This document shows, in pieces, positions 1 through 11,078 of a stretch of DNA of 64,000 nucleotides; within the stretch, counting starts at the first letter, position 1, and the number at the start of each line of letters is the position of its first letter. The DNA is from Tritrichomonas musculus (lineage: Eukaryota; Parabasalia; Tritrichomonadida; Tritrichomonadidae), in NCBI GenBank assembly GCA_039105265.1, contig JAPFFF010000013.1:930001-994000 (forward strand), given 5' to 3'. The notes under the pieces were generated by a model. That model saw only the letters and a program-made list of their open reading frames with translations, was not told the DNA's origin and did not search any database. A program made the position numbers and the translations under genes.

Positions 1-2
1 GC

Positions 3-3000
3 AATTTGACAGAGATTGGTTCTTTTGCCTTTCAAAATTGTGATAAATTCAAAGGCTCGTTAACAATTCCAAACAAAGTCATTCAAATTCGTGAAAGTAC
101 TTTTTCTTGTTGTTCTAGTTTTTCATCTTTAATATTAGGATCAAATGTAAGAGAAATCGGGCCAAATGCTTTTGAAAATTGCTCTGGATTTTCAAGCTTG
201 ACTTTACCTGAAAAAGTGACAACGATAGGATCATATGCATTTACCAGATGTTCCAACTTTAAAGGAGCATTGAAAATACCTGACACAGTGACTTATTTAG
301 GAAACGGTTCTTTTTCTTATTGCTCAGGTTTTAGTACGTTAATTATGGGATCCAAAGTGACCCAAATTTTTTCTGACGTTTTCTCTCATTGCACCAATCT
401 GACAAAGTTAACCGTTCCCAATTCTATCGTTTCAATTGGTTCAAATGCTTTTTCTCATTGCACTGGAATTTGCGGTCTTGTAACAATTCCAGATTCAGTT
501 CGAACAATTGAAGATTCTGCTTTTTCACATTGTTCAGGTTTCACAAATTTGAGAATAGGTCAAAATTTGAATGAAATAGGTCAAAATGTTTTTGAATATT
601 GTACCAGTCTTACTTGTTTGACAATTCCTGAAAATATCAAATTTATTGGATCTGGCGCTTTTTATCATTGTTCTGGGATAAAAGGCGAGTTAGTCATTCC
701 TGACAATGTAGATGCATTGAATAGTTATGCTTTTTCTTATTGTTCTGGAATTAGCCAATTGAAAATCAGTTCAAATTTGAAGAAAATCTGTTCTTATGCC
801 TTTTATTTTTGTGATGGATTGCTGAATTTGTCAATTCCCGATTCTGTTTCTGAATTGTGTGATCACGCTTTTTCGCATTGTTCTTCAATTAACAATTTAA
901 AAATTGGTCGAAATTTGAGAGAGATAGGTGAAAATGCTTTTGAGTATTGTTCGGGTTTGGCATCTTTGGAAATTCCTAATTGGATCACGAGTATCAATTC
1001 TGAAGCTTTTGCATTCTGTACAGGAATAAAAGGAAAATTAACAATTCCTGATTCTGTCGCATCAATTGAATGTGCTGCGTTTGCACATTGCACAGGAATC
1101 ACCTCATTGAAAATAGGCAGAAACATAAATAAAATCAGTTCATATGTTTTTTCCAATTGCACAGGATTGGAAAGTTTGTCGATTCCAGAAACAGTAACTT
1201 CAATTGGCTCCTATTCGTTTGCTAATTGTGTTGGAATTGAAGGCTCACTTGAGATTCCTGATTCAGTCATAAATCTTGATGATTTTGCATTTTCTCACTG
1301 TTCGGGATTCACTGAGCTTAAAATTGGTCATGGAATAAAAGAAACTGGGCAAAATGTATTCGAATATTGTTCGAGTTTGAGTAACTTATCAATTCCAGAA
1401 TGGGTCACATCAATTGGATCTTCTGCTTTTTCTTATTGTAGAGGAATCACTGGAACGTTGACAATTCCAGATTCAGTAAAGAAGCTTGGCAACCATGCCT
1501 TTTCGCATTGTACAGGAATTGAAAGCATTAATTATAGCCGTAATGTTAAAGAGATCAGTGATTGTTTGTTTGAATATTGTTCAAATCTCAAAGAACTGTC
1601 AATTCCTGAATGGATATCAAAAATTGGTTCATTTGCCTTCTTTTATTGCACCGGAATCACAGGTACAGTTGTTATACCTGACACAGTCAAAAGCATAGAA
1701 AATCAAGCATTCTCTCATTGTTCTGGTTTTACTGATTTGAAAATAAGCAAAGGAGTAACAGAGATAAAAGAAACCGTTTTCGGCTATTGTTCAAGCTTGA
1801 AGCGTTTAGAAATTCCTGAATCAATTTTATCGATTGATTCGTATGCATTTTCTTACTGTACAGGGCTGACTGGAACATTGACAATTCCTGATACTGTCAC
1901 AACAGTGAAAAGTTATGCTTTCACTCATTGTTCTGGATTCACTGATTTAAAAATTGGCCAACAATTGACTGAAATCGAATCAGATGTTTTCTCTTATTGT
2001 GAAGGATTATCAAGCTTAAAAATTCCAGAAAATATTCTATCAATAGGTTCTTATGCGTTTTCTCATTGTTCTGGAATTAAAGGAACGTTAGAAATTCCAG
2101 ATACAGTTTTAAATCTTGATTTTGGTGCGTTTTCTTATTGTTCAGGAATTATTGATTTTATAATTGGTAAGAACTTAACCAAAATAAATGATGGCGTCTT
2201 TCGAGGATGCAGTTCATTGTGCAATTTATCAATACCGAAATGGATTTTGTCAATTGGTAATTCATCGTTTTCTTATTGTAGTGGAATCAAAGGAACTTTG
2301 ACCATCCCTGATAATGTTCAATACCTTGGTGAAAGTGCTTTTTCTCATTGTTCTGGAATCACGGATTTGATAATTAGTCGTAATATAACCGAAATCAGCC
2401 CAAACACTTTCTCTTATTGTTCAAAAATCGCAAATTTAGTTATTCCGGAGTGGATTTTGTCAATCGGATCTTATGCCTTTTCAAACTGTTATGGAATTAA
2501 AGGAACAATTATAATTCCTGATTCAGTAAGAAATATAGAAAGTTTTGCGTTTTCTGATTGCTTTGGGTTTGATAAGCTTACGATTGGAAGTGGTCTAGAA
2601 GTTCTAAATCAAGGAGTTTTTGAAGGCTGTTCAAATTTGACAAGCTTAGAAATTCCTGATACAATTACAACCATTGGAAAGAATGCTTTTTCTTCATGTT
2701 CAGGAATCACTGGAACTTTGGAGATTCCTGATTCAGTTACTATAATCAATTGTTCTGCATTTTCGCAATGTTCTGGTATATCTGCTTTAAATATTGGAAA
2801 AGGGATCATTGAAATAAGTGATAATGTATTTGAATCATGTACAGGACTAACAAGTTTAGCAATTCCTGATTGGATAATTTCAATAGGACCATATGCATTT
2901 TCGTACTGTTCAGAAATTACAGGAACATTAATAATTCCAGATTCGGTTGAAAATATGGGAATTTTTGCTTTTACTTCTTGTTCAGGAATCAAAGATTTGA

Positions 3001-5171
3001 GGATTGGTAGCAAATTAAAAGAAATAAGTTCTTATGCATTTTCATATTGTTCTGATTTGGCAAGTTTCACATTTCCATCAAGTTTGACGACGATTGGTCA
3101 AAATTCATTTTCATATTGCACTGGTATAAAAGGAACTCTAACTATTCCTGATTCTATAGAAGTAATTGAAAGTCATGCTTTTTCATTTTGCACTGGAATC
3201 ACTGATTTGAAGATTGGCAGAAATCTGACACATATTGATTCTTATGTGTTTGAAAATTGTGACAAAATATCAAGTTTAACAATTCCTGAATGGATTACTT
3301 CAATTGGATCTTATGCATTCTCTTATTGTTCAGGAATCAAAGGCACATTAACTTTACCAGATTCTTTGCTGTATGTTGGTGAAGGAGCTTTCTCTGACTG
3401 CTCGAGTTTCACTGATCTAAAAATAGGGAAAAATCTTACAGAGATTTGTCCTTATACATTTTCAAAATGCAAAGCATTGAATAAGCTAGTTATCCCTGAT
3501 ACAATTGAATCAATTGGATCATATTCTTTCTCTTTTTGTTCAGGAATCAAAGGTACATTAATACTGCCTAATATTTTGTCTTATGTTGGTGAAGGTGCTT
3601 TTTCTGATTGTTCAGGTTTTAGTGATCTTGAAATAGGAAATGGATTACATGAAATAAGATCAAATGTTTTTACAAACTGCAGAGAATTATCAAGTTTGAA
3701 AATTCCTGATTCAATTATATCGATTTGTTCTTATGCCTTTTCATATTGCACTGGAATAAAAGGATCATTGATTGTTCCTGATACACTTCAATTTCTCGGA
3801 AGTGGTGCCTTTTATTCATGTTCTGGATTTGATGAGTCACTCGTAATTGGCTCAAATCTGTCTGTGATAAGTTCATCTGCTTTTCAATTTTGCTCACATT
3901 TTACTGGAAAATTGACAATTCCTGAATCAGTTGTATCAATAGAATCTTATGCATTTTCAAACTGTTTTGGATTTACAAGTGACTTAATAATTCCAGATAC
4001 TGTGATGGGTGTTGATTATTCTGCCTTTTCTTTCTGTTCTGGATTTAATGGATCATTGATCATTAGTTCGAATTTGGCCATAATCAGTTCACTGACTTTT
4101 CAATCATGTTACAAAATTTCTGGTGAGTTACAAATCACTGAATCTGTTATATCTATTGAATCTGGAGCCTTTCGTGACTGTTCAGGATTAGCTGGTCATT
4201 TAATTATTCCAGACACTGTTTTAAATGTTGGTAATGAAGCCTTTTCAAATTGTTTTGGTTTCAATGGCTCTCTATTTATTAGCCAAAATTTGATCGTGAT
4301 CAATTCGAAGACTTTTTGTAATTGTTCACAATTGACTGGGGAATTGAATATTCCTGAATCACTTACTACAATTGAATCAGATTCATTTTCAAATTGTTCC
4401 AAGTTGACCGGATCATTAAGAATCCCAAATTCTGTCACCAAAATTGAAAATGGTGCTTTTTCATTCTGCAGCGGATTTGATGGTGAATTGAAAATCAGTT
4501 CAAAATTGGAAATCATAAGTTCGTGTTCTTTTCAGAATTGTTCTGGATTCATTGGAACATTGATCATTCCAGATTCAGTGGAAATCATTCAAGGAAAAGC
4601 TTTTCTTGAATGTTCTGGATTTGAAGAGTTGATTTTGGGTCAAAATGTCAAATCGGTTAATGAAATGGCCTTTTTCAATTGCCATGGATTGAAAGGTTCC
4701 TTAATAATACCATCTTCAATAACTGTTCTCCAAAGCAAAGCATTCATTGGAACAAACTTTTCTCTTTTATTGTACAACGGAACTGAAAGTCCAATTTGTC
4801 CAACTGATGTTTTTCAGAGTGATCTTTTTGTGTTCACTGCAATTGATTACGAAGAGTCAGAATTTTGTGGATTACCAGTAATAAAGCCTGCAACTCCGAC
4901 TCATTCAAAAACACCATCACAATCAATGACTCCAACGTCATCATTATCTCCAACAGAATCATTAGTGCAAAGCTTCTCACCATCTCCTTCCATTACTCCA
5001 TCTTCAAGTGATTCAAATAAATTGAATACTGTAGAAATCGTTGGGATTTCTCTTGGTTGCATTTTTGGTTTTGTTATCATTGTTGTTTTGATGGTTTTTG
5101 TTCTTAAAAAGAAGAATGAAAATGCAGCTGATTCAATCAATACTTTTTCAAGTCTTTTAAAAGACAATTGA
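3..5171 (+). CDS. BspA-like leucine-rich-repeat surface protein, 5' end outside the window
   Basis: A cell-surface protein of the TpLRR/BspA-like family, which in trichomonads is implicated in adhesion. The frame is open at the left edge (no ATG in frame before residue 30), so the true start lies upstream. About 1,600 residues are tandem 23-24-residue repeats of the type IPDSVTSIGSYAFSYCSGI, each with a conserved AF..C core. A Ser/Thr/Pro-rich stalk follows (about residues 1628-1670), then one membrane helix (about 1676-1700, rich in Ile/Val/Phe), then a basic start to a tail of about 20 residues ending LLKDN. This is the standard type I layout: repeats outside, short tail in the cytoplasm. 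Three different repeat kinds alternate, giving a 70-residue higher-order unit. The 5' coding end and promoter cannot be seen. Confidence 0.93.
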   Translation, partial: NLTEIGSFAFQNCDKFKGSLTIPNKVIQIRESTFSCCSSFSSLILGSNVREIGPNAFENCSGFSSLTLPEKVTTIGSYAFTRCSNFKGALKIPDTVTYLGNGSFSYCSGFSTLIMGSKVTQIFSDVFSHCTNLTKLTVPNSIVSIGSNAFSHCTGICGLVTIPDSVRTIEDSAFSHCSGFTNLRIGQNLNEIGQNVFEYCTSLTCLTIPENIKFIGSGAFYHCSGIKGELVIPDNVDALNSYAFSYCSGISQLKISSNLKKICSYAFYFCDGLLNLSIPDSVSELCDHAFSHCSSINNLKIGRNLREIGENAFEYCSGLASLEIPNWITSINSEAFAFCTGIKGKLTIPDSVASIECAAFAHCTGITSLKIGRNINKISSYVFSNCTGLESLSIPETVTSIGSYSFANCVGIEGSLEIPDSVINLDDFAFSHCSGFTELKIGHGIKETGQNVFEYCSSLSNLSIPEWVTSIGSSAFSYCRGITGTLTIPDSVKKLGNHAFSHCTGIESINYSRNVKEISDCLFEYCSNLKELSIPEWISKIGSFAFFYCTGITGTVVIPDTVKSIENQAFSHCSGFTDLKISKGVTEIKETVFGYCSSLKRLEIPESILSIDSYAFSYCTGLTGTLTIPDTVTTVKSYAFTHCSGFTDLKIGQQLTEIESDVFSYCEGLSSLKIPENILSIGSYAFSHCSGIKGTLEIPDTVLNLDFGAFSYCSGIIDFIIGKNLTKINDGVFRGCSSLCNLSIPKWILSIGNSSFSYCSGIKGTLTIPDNVQYLGESAFSHCSGITDLIISRNITEISPNTFSYCSKIANLVIPEWILSIGSYAFSNCYGIKGTIIIPDSVRNIESFAFSDCFGFDKLTIGSGLEVLNQGVFEGCSNLTSLEIPDTITTIGKNAFSSCSGITGTLEIPDSVTIINCSAFSQCSGISALNIGKGIIEISDNVFESCTGLTSLAIPDWIISIGPYAFSYCSEITGTLIIPDSVENMGIFAFTSCSGIKDLRIGSKLKEISSYAFSYCSDLASFTFPSSLTTIGQNSFSYCTGIKGTLTIPDSIEVIESHAFSFCTGITDLKIGRNLTHIDSYVFENCDKISSLTIPEWITSIGSYAFSYCSGIKGTLTLPDSLLYVGEGAFSDCSSFTDLKIGKNLTEICPYTFSKCKALNKLVIPDTIESIGSYSFSFCSGIKGTLILPNILSYVGEGAFSDCSGFSDLEIGNGLHEIRSNVFTNCRELSSLKIPDSIISICSYAFSYCTGIKGSLIVPDTLQFLGSGAFYSCSGFDESLVIGSNLSVISSSAFQFCSHFTGKLTIPESVVSIESYAFSNCFGFTSDLIIPDTVMGVDYSAFSFCSGFNGSLIISSNLAIISSLTFQSCYKISGELQITESVISIESGAFRDCSGLAGHLIIPDTVLNVGNEAFSNCFGFNGSLFISQNLIVINSKTFCNCSQLTGELNIPESLTTIESDSFSNCSKLTGSLRIPNSVTKIENGAFSFCSGFDGELKISSKLEIISSCSFQNCSGFIGTLIIPDSVEIIQGKAFLECSGFEELILGQNVKSVNEMAFFNCHGLKGSLIIPSSITVLQSKAFIGTNFSLLLYNGTESPICPTDVFQSDLFVFTAIDYEESEFCGLPVIKPATPTHSKTPSQSMTPTSSLSPTESLVQSFSPSPSITPSSSDSNKLNTVEIVGISLGCIFGFVIIVVLMVFVLKKKNENAADSINTFSSLLKDN

Positions 5172-5917
5172 TAAAAAATTAATGAAGCTGAATTGACACT
5201 GATGAAGTCTGTTGGTAGCAATTTGCAAAAGCTCCATTTTCATATTTTGTCATATATTTATGAACAATGAAGAAATTATAATTTCACAAAAATTGAGAGT
5301 AATTCTAGAATATAGTTCATTTTTAAAAAAAATGCAAATAAGTACAATTTCATATAATAAAATAATTAGTTATTATTTCAGAATAAGAAATGATTATAAA
5401 GATATCTTTAATACCTATTTTTTCTCCCACATATAATTGGAAGTTTCATTGATTTGAATTTATATTAATATCTAATTCTACTTTTATTCCATTTAAAAAA
5501 ATTATCCAAGTGCTTTTAAGGTTCTCCCTAAAAAATGTAAATTATTCAATATTGAATTAACTCATAGAATATATAATTCAATAGAGATTTTTTCGGAAAA
5601 AGTTTTGGTGAAAAATAAAAATATTTGGCCTCAACGATTAAATCTTATTTTATTCAAAATTATATTGATTTTTTAATTTTGTGATTTCTATCAGTAGAAA
5701 AATAAAAACAATAATATTCCATGAAAATATTTTTATACTATTTTTTAAAATATATATTTTCATAAATTTTATATTTTAGTTCATTTTTACAGATGATATT
5801 TATGTATATTTTATTTGTGAAATCTCATTGAATTTAATCTTTTAAATTTGAAAGGAGAACCTTAATTTTAATAAATGACGATTAAAAGTCTCACAAAAAA
5901 TCTTGTCAAAATATATA
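5172..5917. other. AT-rich intergenic stretch
   Basis: No gene is supported here. Short frames are low-complexity and lack family features. No clear initiator (TCAYTWY) lies just before the ATG at 5918. Confidence 0.6.
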
Positions 5918-8900
5918 ATGTTGAGTCATAATAGCGATTTAATCTCGCAGCCATCATTAACAGAAAATGAAAGTACTATAATCGCTACATCCAATAACTA
6001 TCCCCTAGATGATAGTATAAAAAAACAAATATTATTATCTCAAATGGAAGTTCGAAAATATGTTGAAGAAAAAAGAGTTCTTTATAATAATCTTATGACA
6101 TTTTTAGAAAATAATGATGGCGAGAAAAATATCGAAAAATTAATTAACATAATTAATATTCAAAGTCAAGAAGTAAATGATGAGAATTATTTTGAAAAGA
6201 TTCTTCAAATATTAGCAAGCATTTCCAACAATCATCATCGAGAAAATGGCCTATTCCAAAAAATATTGAGAATCATTAAATATTTTCAAGATCAAATCAG
6301 ACAAACCTTCACAAATATTGAATTATTCAACATTTTTAAAGACAACAAAGTATTTCTACTTTTTCTTTTTTCAACCAAAATCATTTCTATTGATGACGAT
6401 GTTAAAAAAGCACTTTTCACAGAAACCGAATGGAATGGAAACCGTTTTTCACACTTTTTCTATCCAGAAATCAAAAAATACGACAATGAAGAACAAAATA
6501 GAGAAATTGAAGATGAACTTTTATCGATTGAACCAACAATTTTTGATCATTTTGAAGAAAAACGTCATGAAGGCGAAAATGATTCGTACATTTGTTCGTT
6601 AATTCGTCAAGATTCGCTTAAAGAATTTTCGATTTACGTTAATAGTACAAATATACCGCTTGATAGTAAAGTAAAAAGTTCACTTTTTGAAACAAACGCT
6701 TTTTTAATCGAGAACGAACCAACTTTAATTGAATATTCAGCTTTTTTTGGCTCAATAAAAATATTCAACTACTTAAGAAAGAAGGAAGTTGAATTAAAGA
6801 CTTCATTAATGATTTATGCGATTCATTCTCGAAAGGCAGCATTTATTCATCTTCTTGAATCTTGTGATATTCAAATGTCAAGTAGCATCTATGCAGAATG
6901 CATAGAAGAAGCCATTAAATGCCACCATAATGAATTCGTTGATTATTTTGAAAATTGTTATCTAGTCAAAAAAGAAAAATGTATTCCAAAAATGTTACAA
7001 TATTATAATTATATCCATTTTCCTTTTGATTTTGATTTTTATTATGAAGATGATAAAGTTTTTTATGCTTTATGTTGTTATAAATATCGCATTCTTATCG
7101 ATATTTTCTATAAAATGAAAGAGAAATTAAAAAATGATCAATTTAATATTTCTTTGCAAACGGCTGCAAATGAAAACAAAACTGATGTCATTTTTTATTT
7201 GCTGTTAAAAGAAGAAAGAATTAAAAACGAACCTAATTTTTTTAATGGTAATAATGTCATAACTCAGATTGTAATTCCATTGACTATAACAACAATCGAG
7301 GAATATGCTTTTTCAAAATGTACAAAATTGGAGCAAGTAATGATTCCTTCCTCTGTAACTTCAATTGGTGATTCTGCTTTCTTTGAATGTTCATCATTGA
7401 AAGAAATCGCAATTCCTTCTTCTGTGACCTCGATTGAAAGATATGCTTTTTATAAATGTCAATCATTGAAAAAAATAAAAATTCCTTCTTCTATAAAAAT
7501 AATCAGAGATTCTGCTTTTGAAAAATGTTCATCATTACAATATATAGTAATTCCAAATTCAATAACTTCGATTGAAAATAATGCTTTTGCAAATTGTTCT
7601 TCAGTTAAACAAATCAAAATTCCTTCTTCTGTAACTTACATTGGATCCCGTGCTTTCTTTGGTTGTTCTTCATTGATAAAAATCATTATTCCTTCTTCTG
7701 TAAATTCAATTGGAAAGCATGCCTTTATTAACTGTTCATCTTTGATCAAAATAAAAATTCCTTCTTCTTTGAAAGGTGTATTTTTATATAATTTCGTTAG
7801 TTGTACTTCATTGGAACAAATTATATTTGATTCACCTAAAGCCTTAACTATTAATTTTTCTTTCAGAAATGGACCTCCACAATCACAGGTCGAAATACCA
7901 TTTGTTAGCTCCATTCAAAAAGGATTATTTTCTTATTTTGAATGTTTGACTCAAATAACAATTCCTTCATCTGTGACTTCAATTGGACCTTATGCTTTCG
8001 ATGAATGTACATCATTGACTCAAATAGCAATTCCTTCATCTGTGACTTCAATTGGGCCTTATGCTTTCGATGAATGTACATCATTGACTCAAATAGCAAT
8101 TCCATCATCTGTAACTCATATTGAAAAATACGCTTTCAATATATGTACATCTTTGAAAATAGTATCACTTTGTACACATAATGCTTCCATTGGTGAATAT
8201 GCATTTAATGAATGTTCTTCATTAGCAGATTTAATATTTGAGAATTCAGCATCAATTTGTTATGTTGGTAGAGGTTCTTTTAATAACTGTCATTCACTTG
8301 CCAAAATATCATTCCCATCACCTTTATATTCAATTGGTAATTATGCTTTCAACAATTGTTCATCTTTAATAAAAGTATCATTTCCTTCAACATTGAAATC
8401 AATTGGAGAATATGCTTTCATGAATTGTTCATCATTGACACGTTTGTCCTTTGATCAATGTACATCTTTACGCAGAATTGGAAGAAATGCTTTTGATAAC
8501 TGTACATCATTGGTTAATGTAGTGTTTTCATCTTCAATAACTTCTATTGGACAGAAAGCTTTTATTAAATGCTCTTCATTAAATAAAATTGTTCTTCCTT
8601 CTTCATTAAAGCGAATAAGAAAACAAATCATTCAATCAACATCAATTGAAGAAATAATAATTCCTTCAAATGTAAGAATAATTGATAAAGAAGCATTCAG
8701 TGAAATAAAATCATTGAAAAAAGTGTCATTTGAAAGTCCTTCTTCTTTATATTGTTTTAGATCAAATATATTTGATAGATGTACATCATTGTTTGAAATT
8801 ACAATTCCTCCAAGTGTGAAGATAATTCAAAGCTATGCTTTTAATCATTGCAAATCAATCAAAAAAATTGAAATTCCTTCTTCTGTTACTAAAATCAGCG

Positions 8901-9283
8901 ATGGAGCTTTTAATGGATGTTCATCACTTGAAGAAGTAATAATACATTCATTATTGAAACAAATCAATACTTATGTGTTTAGTGATTGTATTTCGTTGAA
9001 ATTCATTAATATTCCTAATTCTGTTGTAACAATATGTCCTTATGCTTTTCTTTGTTGTTCTTCACTTGAAAAAATAATTCTTCCTCAATCTTTGACTTCC
9101 ATTAAATTTGGAGCATTTATAGAATGCACTTCTCTTAAAGAAATTGCATTACCAGCTTCTACGACTGAAGTTGGAAAAGACATTTTCAATAATTGCTCAT
9201 CATTGGTTAATATAGTTATTCCTGGTTCGATAGATTGCAGCAAATTGGGAATTGGCACAAATACCAAAATAACTAGGATTTAA
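5918..9283 (+). CDS. Ankyrin-like (DUF3447-type) module fused to BspA-type leucine-rich repeats
   Basis: Two-part protein of 1,121 residues. Residues 1 to about 440 match the N-terminal module of the ankyrin-family genes at 25263 and 33918: shared landmarks are the FFYPEIK stretch, FEEKR..G.N.SYIC.LIR.DS, and IEY.AFFGSI. From about residue 446 there are roughly 29 LRR_5/BspA-type repeats (IPSSVTSIG.YAF..C.SL). There is no signal peptide, stalk or membrane helix, so unlike the gene at 3-5171 it is probably not a surface protein, and an intracellular scaffold role is an inference. The frame is open to a TTG at 5903, but the first ATG, at 5918, is taken as the start. Two neighbouring repeats (7961-8098) are almost identical at DNA level. 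The gene ends in GTNTKITRI. Confidence 0.88.
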   Translation: MLSHNSDLISQPSLTENESTIIATSNNYPLDDSIKKQILLSQMEVRKYVEEKRVLYNNLMTFLENNDGEKNIEKLINIINIQSQEVNDENYFEKILQILASISNNHHRENGLFQKILRIIKYFQDQIRQTFTNIELFNIFKDNKVFLLFLFSTKIISIDDDVKKALFTETEWNGNRFSHFFYPEIKKYDNEEQNREIEDELLSIEPTIFDHFEEKRHEGENDSYICSLIRQDSLKEFSIYVNSTNIPLDSKVKSSLFETNAFLIENEPTLIEYSAFFGSIKIFNYLRKKEVELKTSLMIYAIHSRKAAFIHLLESCDIQMSSSIYAECIEEAIKCHHNEFVDYFENCYLVKKEKCIPKMLQYYNYIHFPFDFDFYYEDDKVFYALCCYKYRILIDIFYKMKEKLKNDQFNISLQTAANENKTDVIFYLLLKEERIKNEPNFFNGNNVITQIVIPLTITTIEEYAFSKCTKLEQVMIPSSVTSIGDSAFFECSSLKEIAIPSSVTSIERYAFYKCQSLKKIKIPSSIKIIRDSAFEKCSSLQYIVIPNSITSIENNAFANCSSVKQIKIPSSVTYIGSRAFFGCSSLIKIIIPSSVNSIGKHAFINCSSLIKIKIPSSLKGVFLYNFVSCTSLEQIIFDSPKALTINFSFRNGPPQSQVEIPFVSSIQKGLFSYFECLTQITIPSSVTSIGPYAFDECTSLTQIAIPSSVTSIGPYAFDECTSLTQIAIPSSVTHIEKYAFNICTSLKIVSLCTHNASIGEYAFNECSSLADLIFENSASICYVGRGSFNNCHSLAKISFPSPLYSIGNYAFNNCSSLIKVSFPSTLKSIGEYAFMNCSSLTRLSFDQCTSLRRIGRNAFDNCTSLVNVVFSSSITSIGQKAFIKCSSLNKIVLPSSLKRIRKQIIQSTSIEEIIIPSNVRIIDKEAFSEIKSLKKVSFESPSSLYCFRSNIFDRCTSLFEITIPPSVKIIQSYAFNHCKSIKKIEIPSSVTKISDGAFNGCSSLEEVIIHSLLKQINTYVFSDCISLKFINIPNSVVTICPYAFLCCSSLEKIILPQSLTSIKFGAFIECTSLKEIALPASTTEVGKDIFNNCSSLVNIVIPGSIDCSKLGIGTNTKITRI
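7961..8098 (+). repeat. Recent 69-bp tandem duplication inside the LRR gene
   Basis: Two adjacent 69-bp units (7961-8029 and 8030-8098) differ at a single synonymous base (gga/ggg). Each encodes exactly one 23-residue leucine-rich repeat, so the frame is kept. Neighbouring repeats are far more diverged. Confidence 0.9.
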
Positions 9284-11078
9284 AAAAAACTCTTTATAAA
9301 GAATTGGGTTTAATTTGCCATTTTTTCATTTTTTTGAGCAATTTGTGGTTCAAGAATAGTTCACATTTTTTTCTTTTTCTATAAATTTTTTCAATGAGTC
9401 AAATCGGATTAAGGGTAAAGGAATTTTTCTCTCAATTTTCGGAATCTGACAAATTTTTTTTCTAGTTGATTTTTTTTAGTTTTTTTTATAAAAATCAATT
9501 TCAAATTAAAAATTGTCTGGGCCATTTTTTTTATTAGTTCTAAATAAAAATTAAGCATACCTCAAAGGCAATTTTTTTCGATCTTTGAGGAACTATTCAG
9601 GATTACTTTGAGGAACTAGTTTTTTAAATACCTAATTGAAAAAGTTGACTTTAAAAAATACGTTTTATTTCAATAAGAACAAAAAAAATAATAATTTGGT
9701 ATTAAGATTACATCTACATTTAAATTAAGATTAAATTGATTTTCTAAGAAAATATTAAAATTTTTTTATAATATAATGTTATCTATAAATTTTTATATTT
9801 TTTTCTTTCAATTTTGAGTGCTATAGTATAGTTGTTAAAGTTTATTAAGGTATTGGGTTCGAAATATTAACCTTTTTTACTTTTTTATATTGAAATCATA
9901 ATAAAGTCAAAATAAATACGTAAGTAAAAATACTATCAATTTTTTTGTAAATAACAATGAGTTTGTAGTGTATTTTTGAAATAATAAGTTAATTTAAAAA
10001 ACATCAAATTCTATTTGAAAAATTATGGAAAATAGAAAAAGTTTAAAAGTTTTCAAAAAGTGGCGTAGAAAAATACGATTACCCAAAAATTATCAAATAA
10101 AAAACATTAAAAAAAAATTATTTCTTAAACATATTTAGAAATATGAGCTTAAAAAATCATAGAAAAGCCTAAAAAAAATAAAAATGAAAATTAAATTGTT
10201 AAATATGAAGCCATTTTTCGTAATATCTATAATAAATTGGTTAATATTAGACATATTACACTTTAATTTACTAATTTTTTTGGGGTTTAAGGGATTGAAG
10301 AGAAATATTGGAAATGACCTAAAATCTTCTAAAAAAGTGTAATTTCTGCCCTTTTTGATTTAATACACATTTTATTAAATGAACGAAATTAATAGGATTA
10401 TTTGAAAATGGAATAAATCATACTCAAATAAATTACCATTATGAGATTTCAGTGTTTTAAAAAAAAACTGATTTATTTTGGTAAATCCTTGTAAATATGT
10501 TTTAATATTATATAAATGAAAATTATTTTTTTGGTATTGGGGGATTATTGTAATAAAATAAAATAAAATAAAATAATATTATAAGAAAAAGTGATTCATA
10601 GCTTTTGCTGGCTCAAAATATAACTTTTAATTGCAGTCTTTTCATTAAAATACAAACCTTTGTCATTTTTCAAACCAAACTATAGGCCAAAATTTTAATT
10701 TTTTTGAAATAGAAATATCTTTATTTAAAAGTTTTTTTTTGCAAAATTTATCGATCAATTTATCTCATTGCAATCTAAAGAAACTATATTAAATAATTCA
10801 TATAGCTTTTCTTGATTTTAATAGTTCCTCAAAAAAAGGAGGAAATTGAATGATGAGGAATAGAGGAAAAATTCAATAAAATCTTTTCAAAAAGGAGGAA
10901 CTAAATTTTTTTGAGGAACTTCCTCTCTATTCAAATTTCCTCAATTTTTTGAGCAAATCAAAAATATACTAATAATGGAATATTATTTTAATAAACATTC
11001 TTTTTTATTTATTATCTAATTTTAATTTATTATTATATTTTGACACACAAATTATTCTTTATTTTATTAAGATATTAT

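Noticed and set aside
863-4516. Several minus-strand frames of 60-134 residues opposite the BspA gene
   Set aside because: They are shadows caused by the repetitive codon pattern of the plus-strand repeats.
10553-10575. Run of AAAAT units
   Set aside because: Ordinary microsatellite.
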